Part shown: positions 34,101 through 44,739 of the stretch, in pieces
How the letters are laid out: each line of letters starts with the position of its first letter
Numbering within the stretch: position 1 is the stretch's first letter
Source: Edaphochlamys debaryana
Taxonomy: Eukaryota; Chlorophyta; Chlorophyceae; Chlamydomonadales
Reading direction: 5' to 3'
Length of the DNA: 64,000 bases
NCBI GenBank assembly: GCA_016858145.1
Contig: JAEHOE010000105.1
Coordinates: 248,001 to 312,000 of the forward strand
Notes under the pieces: model-generated
The model's database searches: none
Seen by the model: the letters and a program-made list of their open reading frames with translations, nothing else
What the model was told of the DNA's origin: nothing
Program-made: the position numbers and the translations under genes

Positions 34101-37100
34101 ACACACCGCCAAACCCACCACCCCCGCGTCCCCCTAGACCATCCAGCCCCAAGCCGCCGAGCCCCCGGCCCCCGCGGCCGCCGCGACCACCCCCACGGCC
34201 GCCGAGCCCTCCTAAGCCCCCGAGCCCCAAGCCGCCGAGCCCTCGCCCGCCACCGCCCCGGCCTCCCCGCCCGCCCCGCCCGCCGTCGCCGCCTCCTCAC
34301 CCGCCCCCGCCCCCTCCACCTCCCCCGCCCCCGCCCCCCCCTCCCAGCCCGCCGCCGCCCCCGAGCCCACCGCCAAAGCCTCCCAGCCCGCCCCCGCCCC
34401 CTCCGCCTCCTCCCCACCTCCTCCCCCCCCCTCGCCGCCACCCCCGCCCCCGCCGCCACCCAAACCGCCTCCTCCCCCCCCACCGCCTCCGCCGCCACCC
34501 CCGCCACCGTCGCCTCCTCCTCCTCCTCTCCCTCCTCCTCCCCCCTCCTCCGCCGCCCCTCCGCCCCCTCCGCCACCGCTACCTCCACCGCCCCCTCCAC
34601 CGCCCCCTCCTCCCCAACCCCCACCCCCTCCCCCTCCCCCGCCTCCACCCCCACCTCCACCTCAACCTCCTCCCCCCCCGCCACCTCCTCCGCCACCCCT
34701 ACCTCCTCCACCTCCACCACCCCCACCCCCTCCTGTGCCACCCCCCCCGCCGCCGCCGCCGCCTCCACCTGACCCTCCCCTTCCGCCTCCCCCTCCCCCT
34801 CCACCACCCCCCTCCTCGTCCTCCGCCCCCCCCTCCTCCTCCGCCCCCTCCGCCCCCTCCTGGGCCCCCTCCACCTCCACCGCCTCCTCCTCCACCCCAA
34901 CCGCCCCCACCTCCCCAGCCACCGCCCCCACCACTCCCTCCCCCTCCCCCTCCCCCTCCGCCACCTCCGCCTCCTCCTCAACCCCCTCCGCCACCGCCAC
35001 CTCCATCACCACCCCTACCTCCTCCACCTCCACCACCGCCTCCACCACCTCTGCCACCTCCACCGCCTCCGCCACCTCTCCCACCACCGCCGCCTCCGCC
35101 ACCCCCTCCTCCACCCGCCCCCACCCCCAGCCTCCGCCCCCGCCGCCACCGCCTCCGCCGCCCCTCCCCCCGCCCCCCGCCGCCGCCGCCACCACCTCCA
35201 ACTCCCCCGCCGCCGCCGCCGCCACCCCCGCCGCCCCACCCGCCACCGCCCCCTCCTCCACCGCCGCCGCCCGCCCCACCGCCTCCCCCGCCCCCTCCCC
35301 CCCCCGCCTCCCCCGCCACCGCCTGCGCCTCCTCCTCCTCCGCCGCCGCCGCCTCCCCCTCCACCACCGCTGCCGCCGCCGCCGCCTCCACCGCCACCGC
35401 CACCGCCGCCGCCTCCGGCCCCCCCCCCCACCGCCTCTCCCTCCCGATCCGCCCTCGCCTCCGCCTTACCCGCCTTCCCCCCCCCCTCCCGCCCCCGCCC
35501 CCGCCCCCCCTCCCCCGCCCCCTCCTTCACCGCCTCCGCCAAATCCGCCCAACCCACCGCCTCGGCCCCCAGCTCCCCCTCGCCCGCCTCTGCCCCCGCC
35601 CAAGCCGCCCCGGCCCCCGCCGCGTCCTTCTCCGCGTCCCCCTCGCCCGCCCCCGCGCCCGCCCCGGCCGTCGCCCCGGCCACCGGTGCCCCGGCCCCCG
35701 TCGCCCCAGCCCCCTGCGCCGCCTGCGGGCTGCGAGGTCTGCAGCACCGTCACCATCCAGCCCCCGGTTACCGTGAGCAGTTCGGGATGCACGTAGCGTC
35801 GAAGGGCTGACATGGCCTTAGACAAGCGGCTGTACTAATGCGAATGCCCTGCACGCTTCCCCACAGGCCACTGGTGAGATCGTGAACTGGGGCAACAAGC
35901 TGCCCTCGTGCAACGAGTCGGCCGGAATCATTGCGGAGCTCTGGCAGACGCTGGTCGATGACGCGGGCGCGGTCATGAGCGTGCGTTTTGCGTACGAGAA
36001 CTGCAGTACGGCGTACGACCTTGACAACAAGATCTACCCGTTTGTGACGGTGAGTCATAGTCTGTCGTTTGCATTCCAGGCTCAGGTAGAGCCGCCACAC
36101 ACACACTGCCACTGATTGCCTTCGCTTGTCCCGTCTTGTAGGTGTGCGGCACGTTTGCGACGGTCGAGGAGAGCCAGAAGATCAGCCAGGAGGCGGTTGA
36201 CCAGACGCTGCAGAACGTTCTGGAAGCGCTTCTTGGCGGCGAGTGCCCGCCCGATTTCCAGGGCTACCGCTTCCAGGCGGTCATTGAGTCGGACAACGAG
36301 GCTTGCCTCCAGGTCAGTGGGGCCACACAGCTCTCCACATGCGTCCAGCAGCATGCCCATGCGTAAAGGACCTGACAAACGCCTGCGCCCTCGTCGTGCG
36401 TTGTTCCCTCGCCTCAGGGCTCTGTGGATCAAAGCTGTTCCCCTGTGCCCACGCCGACGCCGCCCCCCTCCCCCATCACCATGGTGAGGCGAGGTCCCGG
36501 TGCTTCCTGCTTGAATCAGATTGTAGTCTCGTAACGAACCAACTCGCATTGCTCAATGTCACAGACGCACGTGTGCGACGCCAGTACCGCTAATGTGCCG
36601 TATGGTCTGACGCCCCTTGCTGTGGTGAGTGGGGGAAGGGCTTCTCGTGGTGAGTGTGGGGCAGTGTCGGCCTTCGGCTCTTGCCTCCGACCATTTACGT
36701 GACTCGACCCACCCCCTTGACCCCTTCCTTCACCAGAACACGTCCGGTGTAGACTTCAACCGGCCCACCCCCTTCCTTGACCCCTCTCCCCAACCAGAAC
36801 ACGTCGGGAGTGGACCAGACCGGCGCGCGGGCAACTACAATGTGTACCACAGTGGAGGGGCAGTCTTGCACTGCAGACGGGTCATTTAAAACGCGGTGCT
36901 GCAGGTGGGCGGGCGGCTGCGGGGCCAGTCTCTGAAGGCCGACTCGGCGAGGCGTCGGCGAGCGCGGTGCCCCAGGCGGCAGCGGCGCTCGGGAATTTCA
37001 GGGTGGACCCCCCACCCATCTGCCCTAGCCCCGCTGCCCCGCTGCCCTAGCCCCGCTGCCCTAGCCCCGCTGCACCCCAGCACGCACGTCCCTGTCTCTG

Positions 37101-37860
37101 GGCCTCCGCCTTGCACTCTGCATCGCAGGATGAACTTCGCCAAGATCGAGGTGCTGATCCGTACCGAGTGCCGTACAAGTCTGCGCCGTACGACGATCAA
37201 CGACCAGCAGGTAAGAGGGCGGGTTCGGTGCCATATGGGTCGCTCTGGCGATTCCTCCGCATTAACCCCACCTGATCGGTAGCGTTACTCTGACCTGCAC
37301 GTGATGCGTCCCCCGCTCGCAACCAACTTGCCATTCCCTCAATCTCGAGTAGGTCGAGTGGCAATGGGCGTCTTACAATACCACCACTCTCCAGACTTCG
37401 GCTATCAAGTACACGATGCTGAGGTAAGGCCCGTTCCGGGGTGGGGTGCGGCTCGGGCAGCAGGTTTATACCGGGTGCGAAGCCACACAGCCCGCCGCTG
37501 CCCCACCCCCACCCCACGTCGCGCAGCTCTCTGGTGCCCAAGCCCACCGGCACGACCTTCTGCTGGACGGTGGAAGCCGGCACCGCCTGCAGCACCCCCG
37601 AGGGCTTCTGCCACGACGGACGCTGCCAGGTGCGAGAGGAGAGCCCAAGGGCAAACCACTTTGCAGGACCTTACCTACTCCAACTCAGCTCTGCTGACCC
37701 GGGACTGCCCTGCGTAGTCGAGGGCTGTCCTTGTCCTTGCATCCCTTGACTTCCTGCTCCTTGCTCGCTCATTCTGCTCAACTCGGTTTTGCTCCCTCGT
37801 CTTCAGGGAACCATCTTCAACACAGACAATGGGTGCTGCCCCGTCAGTCTGCTGACTTAA
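31184..37860 (+). CDS. Multi-domain pherophorin (extracellular-matrix hydroxyproline-rich glycoprotein)
   Basis: Nineteen exons; starts at 31184, 31346, 31537, 31838, 32035, 32311, 32678, 32965, 33318, 33893, 35867, 36142, 36418, 36565, 36798, 37129, 37353, 37527 and 37807, stop at 37858-37860. Outside exon 10 all junctions are in phase. A signal peptide (exon 1) leads into a pherophorin (DUF3707) domain: FPYCRC, CSPYRLAY, YCFTP, CCTTLERMVDKI and FCPVC. Then come two related Cys-rich modules (VCATIVIKPPENL...; VCARVQIKPPNPL...), a huge Pro/Ser rod in exon 10 (33893-35772), a third module (VCSTVTIQPPVT...), and a C-terminal pherophorin domain (CCRMNFAKIEVLI, FCHDGRCQGTIFNTDNGCCPV). Such proteins build the volvocine cell wall/matrix, with prolines hydroxylated and glycosylated. 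The rod needs several frame changes to stay Pro-rich, so exon 10 may contain sequence errors or hidden introns. Confidence 0.88.
34110..35720 (+). repeat. Polyproline-coding low-complexity tract in the pherophorin gene
   Basis: About 1.6 kb of almost pure ccn/tcn codons, with C-rich + and G-rich - strands. Proline-rich reading moves from frame 2 to frame 1 near 34420, to frame 2 near 34830, and back to frame 1 by about 35430. The antisense Gly-rich open frames are shadows of this composition. Confidence 0.9.
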
Positions 37861-38955
37861 GGACTTCAAGTTTACCTGCCAGCAGGTAGCTACGAGTGGA
37901 GGGCGTGTCAGGCATAGGCCGGCGCCTAAAAATGTTAGCACGCTGCTTATACTAGAGTTGGTCGGGAACGCAGGATGTCGAGGCACCAGCTGGGACGCAC
38001 AACACGCGTCCGTGCCATTGGCCTAGCCACAAAGACACAGTGCATCTAAGGGCATGACAAGCGCCAGCGTACGTGCAACGCCCATCACCAGTGCGAGGAT
38101 TTAGGCAGCGCACTGGGGGGCAGCTATGTGTGTGTGTGGGTGTGTGTTAGTGTGCTCTCTTGTGCAGGATGACAGAATGCGCCTATTACAGAAGAGCCGT
38201 CTGAGCGTGCAGCTGGGTTATTATAGGTGTAGGTCTCGCCGTTGGTCGTTGCCGGACGGTTCAGAGCTGGAGCGTTTGCAGGATGAGGCAGGTTGGGGCG
38301 ACGTGGCATTGGCCATAGAGGCGGTTGGAGTCCATCAATGAGGGAGTTGCAAGGCCAAACAGGCGGTGACCTGTGAGGAGTAAACCCAGGGCGCCCCTCC
38401 GTGTGCAGATAGACGTTTAGAAGCGGTAGCTGTGGCCCAGCAGCATGTTGACGCTGTACTGGGCTGGACTAGGCGGTAAGAATAGTTTGGGCAGCACTGC
38501 CAGCGTGTGAGCAACGGTTGGCTCCGTCTGAATCGAGAATCCTAGCCCACCCGTCCTCGGGGCCGAAAGCCTCATCGTCCGGCCGCCTGTCCTCGTCCAA
38601 CCCCTTCCCATGTTCCACTCCTCTCCACGTCTACCCTCCGTCTCGCAGCCCCCGCCTGTGGATCAAGAAACTCTGTGCCATCGCAGCGAAGCCCAGCGCC
38701 GCCACCTGTGGCCCCGCCGCCCTCCACGGTTTTATTGCGGACGGAGCGATGTTGCCCAGCCTGGGCCATGCGCGTGTTGCTTTTAGCATGTCATGCCGAC
38801 TAGCACATGAGCACGGCACGCAGCAGCTAGACCCCGGCTATGACCGGCGGATTGGGGTTGAAGGCGTGTGGGAGGGCGCCAAGTCGGCCCATGGGGAAGT
38901 CTGGCAGGGGGGAAGGTCTGTTGAGGATCTCACATTTCTCAGCGTCCCGCGTCCC
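37861..38955. other. Intergenic, no gene seen
   Basis: Downstream flank of the pherophorin gene. A short GT-rich run sits at 38124-38150. No convincing coding or RNA feature. Confidence 0.45.
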
Positions 38956-39660
38956 TGTCACGCCCGATTGTCGGAATGGCTGGTAGCCGCCACCCCACGC
39001 ATACTAGTGCTGGTTTCGCCCGGTCCAGAGACGCGCCCCCGGTGCTGCAAGTCACTCGTCGGCAGGATTGCGCACGCGCTCCTGGCGCTCACCGTCGCTC
39101 TATATGGCCGTGTCAGTCAATTCACCATAGGTCAGAGGGTTGGAAGCCAGCTGGTGGGATGGCTTGGCTCCGAGCCTCTCCTGGAGGCGACCGTGATGGT
39201 AGAAATGCCAACCTAGAGGCACATGGGACGGGTATCGCGGCCTGTCCACTGTTCCAAGTGCTCGAGGAAGGTGCCGCTCAGCGGCACCTTCGCCTGCCAA
39301 GGAGGCGCGGCCGGCCTCCCGCCGCCGTACAAGTCGTGCCATATGCAAGCACATGCACCCCGGCTCCACCGGCCTCTCCAAGTCCCCACGACCTCAGCCT
39401 TCGGGCCCAGAGTACGAGATGGGCCCCGCCTGCGCTCCCATGGCGAGTGGCACTAGCACGTGGCCACGGCAGCTCCCTGTAGCTGAGCCCCCACCGCTCC
39501 AGCTCACACAAGACTCTCTAAGGACGCACAGTGGCAACCCGCTCGTCCCCTGCACCTCAACCGCCACCGAATAACCCTCAACGGTCAGACGGTTGCCCGC
39601 AAACAGGACGTGCCCACAAATACGCCTGACAGCTGTCACGCCCGATTGTCGGAATGGCTG
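38956..39660. mobile_element. Recent 651-bp insertion with 27-bp target-site duplications
   Basis: The 27-mer beginning tgtcacgcccgattgtcgga occurs perfectly at 38956-38982 and 39634-39660. The 651 bp between them carry, from about 39006, a segment matching 53608-54230 with apparently a single substitution in about 625 bp (near 39348 versus 53951). Long perfect target duplications are typical of target-primed (LINE/SINE-type) insertion. No reverse transcriptase is encoded, so this is a truncated or non-autonomous copy. I see no poly-A or simple-repeat tail. Confidence 0.7.
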
Positions 39661-39994
39661 TAGTAGAAAAGGTTTTTTGTACGGGAGCATGACAGCTGCC
39701 ATTGGGGTAGGGCAAGGGAAGCGCGACACGGCATGACATGTGTCACATGTGTAAGGGTGGAGTCGCATAGAACCCAAACCCTGCGGAGCTGCCTATGCGA
39801 TCAGGCAACACTGGTGAATAGAACATGGCTCACAGCCCAACAGGTGTCTTGCGTGGCATGGCGGGAGTGGGCGGGGATGGGCGTGCGGAATGGTCCCAGC
39901 CGTCAGTCGCCAGGGGCGGCGTCGTCGACTGTGTTCATACACTGTTTCCCATTCCAGTACCTTGTCTGACTGCCACAGGGCTATCGTAAACACA

Positions 39995-40186
39995 ATGACG
40001 CGTATTAACTATGCGGACTATGACAGCAGCAGTGATGAGAGCATGGCCGACCCCGTCGAGTTTCAGGCCAACATCGAGGCCTCCTCCAAGCAGGCCACCT
40101 TGATGGCTCTGGTGAAGAGCCTGGTGCCAGGGCCGGACCTGAAAGCCCTGCAGCGGGTTTGGTTCGACCCGGAGAACTTGGCGTAA
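39995..40186 (+). CDS. Small unrecognised acidic ORF (63 aa)
   Basis: ATG at 39995 opens a frame with YADYDSSSDESMADPVEFQ, then KQATLMALVKSLVPGPDLK and WFDPENLA, stop at 40184. Balanced, non-repetitive composition sets it apart from the surrounding shadow frames. It could be a small gene, a terminal exon of a longer gene, or a fragment of a retroelement gag-like protein. No family recognised. Confidence 0.35.
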   Translation: MTRINYADYDSSSDESMADPVEFQANIEASSKQATLMALVKSLVPGPDLKALQRVWFDPENLA

Positions 40187-40788
40187 AGTGAAGCTGTCTG
40201 GGTGAAGGTGATAGTACGCCTACTCTCAAGCTAGTCCTGTCCCCACCCACTCCGCAAGCAGTCTTCCCGCCAGCATGCAGTCCCAAAGTCGCAAGACCCG
40301 CGTCGATCCAGTGCCGCCCGACCCGTACCCTTCAGCCCTCTCGCCCGACAGTCAACAATCCACACATAAATTCAAAACTGGTAGCAATCCTACGCCTGCT
40401 CAGCAAGTGATTGTAGGGCGGGGTATCATGTGCAACCCCAGACTGTCATGCAAGTATAGGGTGTCAGCGAGTGCGCCACACCCACGGCCCTTGGGCCCAA
40501 AGCACACCAGCCCATACGCCTACCTGCCTGTCACTGGCTAGGCCATGCCTGATCTGGCATGCATATATCGTGCGGCTCCGGCGTGCATTAGTGTCCCAAA
40601 AGGGGCATATGTCCAACAGTCCAATAGTCCACGTCAACACAAGCACCACGCATCTTCCTCAGTCCCTTGCTTAGTCCCTTCCTTGGTCCCTTCCCGATCA
40701 CGAATCCCCCAAATTACGAACAGGTGAATGAAACACGATCTGTCAAGCTGCTGCCGGTGGCACGCGTGTTCCAGAGTGGCACGCCTTA
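40187..40788. other. Spacer, no feature seen
   Basis: Only short open stretches. A tandem of cttagtccctt/cttggtccctt words lies near 40670-40690. Probably includes the 3' untranslated region of the minus-strand gene ending nearby. Confidence 0.35.
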
Positions 40789-41778
40789 CTCCTGCTCCGC
40801 ACCGTTGATGATTCGGCCCTGCAGGACGCGGAAGAGAATGGCGGAAGGGTCTCAGACCAAGTCGCCACAACAGTCCCCCCACTTGCCCAAATCCTCTCCC
40901 CAGGGCAATGGGCCGCAAGCCGGGAGACCTTGCGCTACCGCTATCGCTCACCTCGACCATGGGCGCAATCGTGTAGTACTCCTCCTCGGGGTGCGGCACG
41001 GCCAGGCCGTGCGTGCGCTGCTGTGCCTCCAGGGTGACCTGGTTGGCCACCTCGGGGTCCACGGGGCCATCGTCTGCGGCGCCGTCTGCCATGGCCGCCA
41101 GACTGCACAGGGACATAAGGCGAAGGGATATGGGTGAGAGGGTGTGCGGGGGCTCAGCCCAAACAGTCGCGGATGGGGATGCCCAGCATCAGGTCACTGC
41201 GCCACCGGTACGCGAGCAGTTCCCGTGCGCCCCGGCCTTCTCACTTGCTCATGCTCTGCACCGACTTGACCTTCTTGATCCACCTGAGAGCAGCAAGAGA
41301 GCATGGCACAGAACGGTCAGCAAGGGGAGAACGTTGACAGGCAAGAAGGCCACCCCATGGTGCGCCGGAGCGGGTTCCCTAGTCGGCTCCCGACATGCCA
41401 GCCAGAAAGGGGACCCGGACCCGCGCGCAGACCGTGCCCATGGAGCCCCACGTGCCTTCGTGTGAGCGAGCGCAGGTAGATCTTCTTGCCGTCCCACTTG
41501 TTGAGCACGCGCAGCTGCACGAAGTGGCATTTGATGGTGCTGGGGATGACCACGCCCGTCTCCGAGTCCACCAGCTGCTTGCACTCCTGCAGGCGGACCG
41601 CGGAACAAGCGGTGCGGTTAGCCTCGGAGCTTGTCGTTCGGGGGGAGAGCCAAGGCGACGGCGTCGTTTATCAACCCCCGAACCCAAGAGCTTCCATCCG
41701 CTGCGTATAGGCACAACCCCAAGCTCAACCACGTCACGACCCCAGCCTCACCGCGAAGACGTTGAAGCCGTCCTTGCC
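40789..41778 (-). CDS. 3' exons of an unrecognised small eukaryotic protein
   Basis: Five exon-like segments read from right to left: GKDGFNVFA (41752-41778, a 27-nt exon with clean cag/gtgag borders), ECKQLVDSETGVVIPSTIKC...KWDGKKIYLR (41586 leftward), WIKKVKSVQSMSN (about 41280), LAAMADGAADDGPVDPEVAN...EEEYYTIAPMVE (about 41115-40960), and GRIINGAEQE with stop (about 40820-40789). Phases agree except between the second and third segments, where no standard donor gives the needed phase. No start codon lies nearby. A candidate first exon is at 55474-55545 beyond the transposon block. The protein family is not recognised. Confidence 0.5.
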
Positions 41779-42424
41779 CTGCAATGCAACGGCGAGGATC
41801 AGGCCAGGGCTGACCACCCCACGCATACTCCCCCCCACAACCTTGCGAGTGCACGAAGCAGGTTGGTAAGAAAGTGGGGTGGCCCAACGCACAGACACAA
41901 CTGACACAACGCAACGGACACACACCTGGCCTGGGCGCGACGGAGCCCAGCCAATGCTCTGACGCACAGGCTCAACAAGAAGATCCCAACCCAATGCCTC
42001 GCCCGGCTCCCAAGCCCTCTGGTCGGAGTCAACACAGCACCACACACACGCAGGCACAAGCACACACACGGCACGCACGCGTCACGGAAACCTCCACGCA
42101 GGGGCGGTGCAGGTCGAGCCCCTTGGCCTACGCCTGGATACACCCACCGCCGGCCGCCGTTTCCCGGCAAGGGAACTCAGCGCCTCCGGTCCCGGCCAGA
42201 TTGGTCCAGGATCCCACACCCCGCAGCACCGGCGAGACTGCCCTCTGGTGCCCTTCACCCGCCGACCGCCCCCCTCGCGCAATGCGACAAGGGTCCAGCG
42301 AGTGTCCCCGACCCCCCTCCTAAGCGTCGTTGTAGCCAGCGTTCGCGTCGTTGTAGTCGGTCCGTTGCACCCCGCCCAGGCAATCGAGCGGGACGGGGGC
42401 AAGGCTTAGCCGGGGTCTTAAGCG

Positions 42425-42610
42425 GACTTCAGGGCCGTAGCCCCTCCTGCGGCGACCGGGCAGAAAACCTACTAGCAACGCGGCCGACATGGCCTGGCGT
42501 GCTGCGGTTATGGGGCCCCCTCATTGGCTTATGCGCACTTCAGGGCCGTAGCCCATCCTGCGCAGCCGCCGAGGTCCTCCAAACCTGCTGCTGGCCGACA
42601 TGGCGAGAGC
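42425..42610. repeat. Two tandem copies of an approximately 120-bp repeat
   Basis: The phrase acttcagggccgtagccc, then tcctgcg occurs at about 42428 and 42537, each followed by a ggccgacatggc word. A related piece (gagggccgtagccct) lies near 48970 in the same block. Confidence 0.6.
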
Positions 42611-43209
42611 AGGAGTGTCGGTGGGCACCCGCGATACCCTTGGGCGCCACACGGGACGTGAGTCCGGGTGTGCGCAGGTAGCGGGCTTACCACTGCAAGC
42701 AAGGGTGAAACACCGCGGCGCGAGCCGAGAGTGCCAGAGCCCTGCCCAGCGGGATGCATTCGCCTCCTCTGGTCCCCCACCGGCCGCCCACGTGGCGGCC
42801 AGGTGTGCCAGCATCGAGTCCCCCATGATCCGGCATTGCAACCGGCAAAGAGAACCCGGAACCGTTGCCGTTGCGGCACCGCAGACGCAGCCAGCCGAAG
42901 CTGACCGGAGCCGCGGCCCCCCCAGTGGGAGGGAGAAGCCGCCAGCTGGCGGCTGGCAAGCGCTGGAACCCTAACCACCAGCCATGCACGTCGAGTACGT
43001 ACCACGTTCGTTGTTGAACCGCAGCCTCGTGACAGCCTCGCGACGCCACAATCGCCCTCCGCCGGGGCGGACCAGCACACCCTCAAAGGTTGAGCTTGCG
43101 CCGCTCTCACACGCCATCTCGAGCCGCCGCCGTAGCGCGCAGCACGCGGGCGGCAGAGCATGCATGGGTCTGAGTGCGCCTGACGCAACCACCCATGCCT
43201 CCTGGGCTC

Positions 43210-43370
43210 CTCGGCCGGCTTGGGGAAGTGCTCGATAGCTACCCGCATGTAGGTGCAGCCGCTGATGCACGCGAGCACCAGCGGCCCGGCCAAGTCCACG
43301 CCCCAGCGGTAGGACAGGCCCTGGATGGGAAGCGGGTGCCGCTCCGCAGGGCGTCGCGCCCCCTTGGTGC
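43210..43370 (-). pseudogene. Gypsy-type integrase core remnant
   Basis: Minus-strand reading gives LPIQGLSYRWGVDLAGPL followed by TYMRVAIEHFPK. This corresponds to the first catalytic-Asp region of Ty3/gypsy integrases (pattern W-x-x-D-x-x-GP, then aromatic-aliphatic residues and E-x-F-x-K). The conserved Asp of the D,D-35-E triad is present here, but the downstream frame breaks up and I cannot find the second Asp or the Glu, so it is most likely inactive. Confidence 0.5.
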
Positions 43371-44739
43371 GGGATAGGCTGCGCGCCACGCAGGTACGCA
43401 GCCAATGCCGTACCACCAGTAGCCCGCAGCTCCACCCTTTCCCAGGGCGGTGGGCACACGCGCAGGCCGCCGTCCGCCAGGCGGCGTATAAGGTGCGTGC
43501 CGTCCTAGCGGTACAGGGCGGCCCGACGCGGCTCTGCCGCCGGTCCTCCAGCGGCTGCCTGAGAGCTTTCATGAGCTCCCGTCGAGCCAGACGTCCCGAG
43601 GAGCTCCCGCCTGCTCCAAGGCCCCATCCTCCTACTGCTCCGCTGCCTCCGGCTGCTCCAGCGCCTGCTGCAGGGCTTGAAGCATGGGCAGGCCGCTGGA
43701 CAGCAGCTCCTGCGCCACCTCCGTCAGCTGCTCCCCAACCTCCAACCGCTTCATCACGAACTCCTCCCCTGCGGCCAGAATGATGGCGGCTGGCAGCACG
43801 AAACGACGAGCGTCGACGCGCACCGCGGGCGCCGGCTGCAGAGCCGCCAGCTGCCCATCGGCCGGCAACGTGGGACGTCGAGCGTCCGCACGCGCCGCCG
43901 GCGCAAGCTGTAGAGCTGCCAGCTGCCCAGCGCGGCCACAATCCCCCCCCAGCGCAGCGGCCGACGGCGCCATCACAGGCTGCGGCACGCTGAGGTTAGG
44001 GGCAGACGAAGCGGAGAGCAGCGAGACCAGGAGGGCTGGGCTGAGCGCCTCGGGAAGATCAGGGCCGCCGCCAGCAGGAGCTCAGCCCAGGCCGGGTGCA
44101 GGTCTGGGACCGCTACCCGGTGCGCAACGGCGGCACCGTCGCCGCCCTTGGCGGTGGCAGGGCCCCAAGCCACTGCCGCGGGACATGCAGCGCCAGGTGC
44201 GGTGAGGAAACGACCGCCTCGGCAACGGTTGCGCGGCCATCAGCCGCAGGTCCCGAGATCATGCGGGTTCTGACGGCTGCTCGCGCTTCCGCGCTTCCGC
44301 CTGCAAGCGCCCCACCGCGGACATCACGTCCGAGGCTGGCCAGCAGCCGGCCGCATCGCACGCGCCGGCCACGAACCACTGGAGCCCCTCCTTCAACGGA
44401 GCGCCGGGGCCAGGCAGGTCGCGAGCCTCTTGCTCCGCCGCCGGGCCACCAGCAGGCGCTACCGCCAGCATCGCCGAGAGGCCCATGGGCGCCAGAAGCA
44501 GCTGCGTTGCGGGCCCACGGCCCTGCACCAGGTACGGAGACGCGTCAAGGGCCGCCAACCTAGCAGCGGCCCCCCCAGACACCGCCACCGGGATGGGCGC
44601 CATCCCGGCAGCCCCTCCCCCGGCTGCCCTCAGCGCGAGGGCCAGCGGCTGAGGGCGTCGGCGTGCTGGGTCTGCAGGCCTGCACGCCGCCGAGGGCGAA
44701 CTCACATGGCGCCGCCACCGCCTGGGCACGCAAGCCCTT

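Noticed and set aside
34090..35830. Long Gly/Arg-rich open frames antisense to the pherophorin rod
   Set aside because: They are mirror images of the proline codons (ccn read as ggn) on the opposite strand.
42971..43459. PHD or zinc-finger protein near the integrase fragment
   Set aside because: Cys residues occur, but their spacing does not fit any zinc-binding pattern I know.
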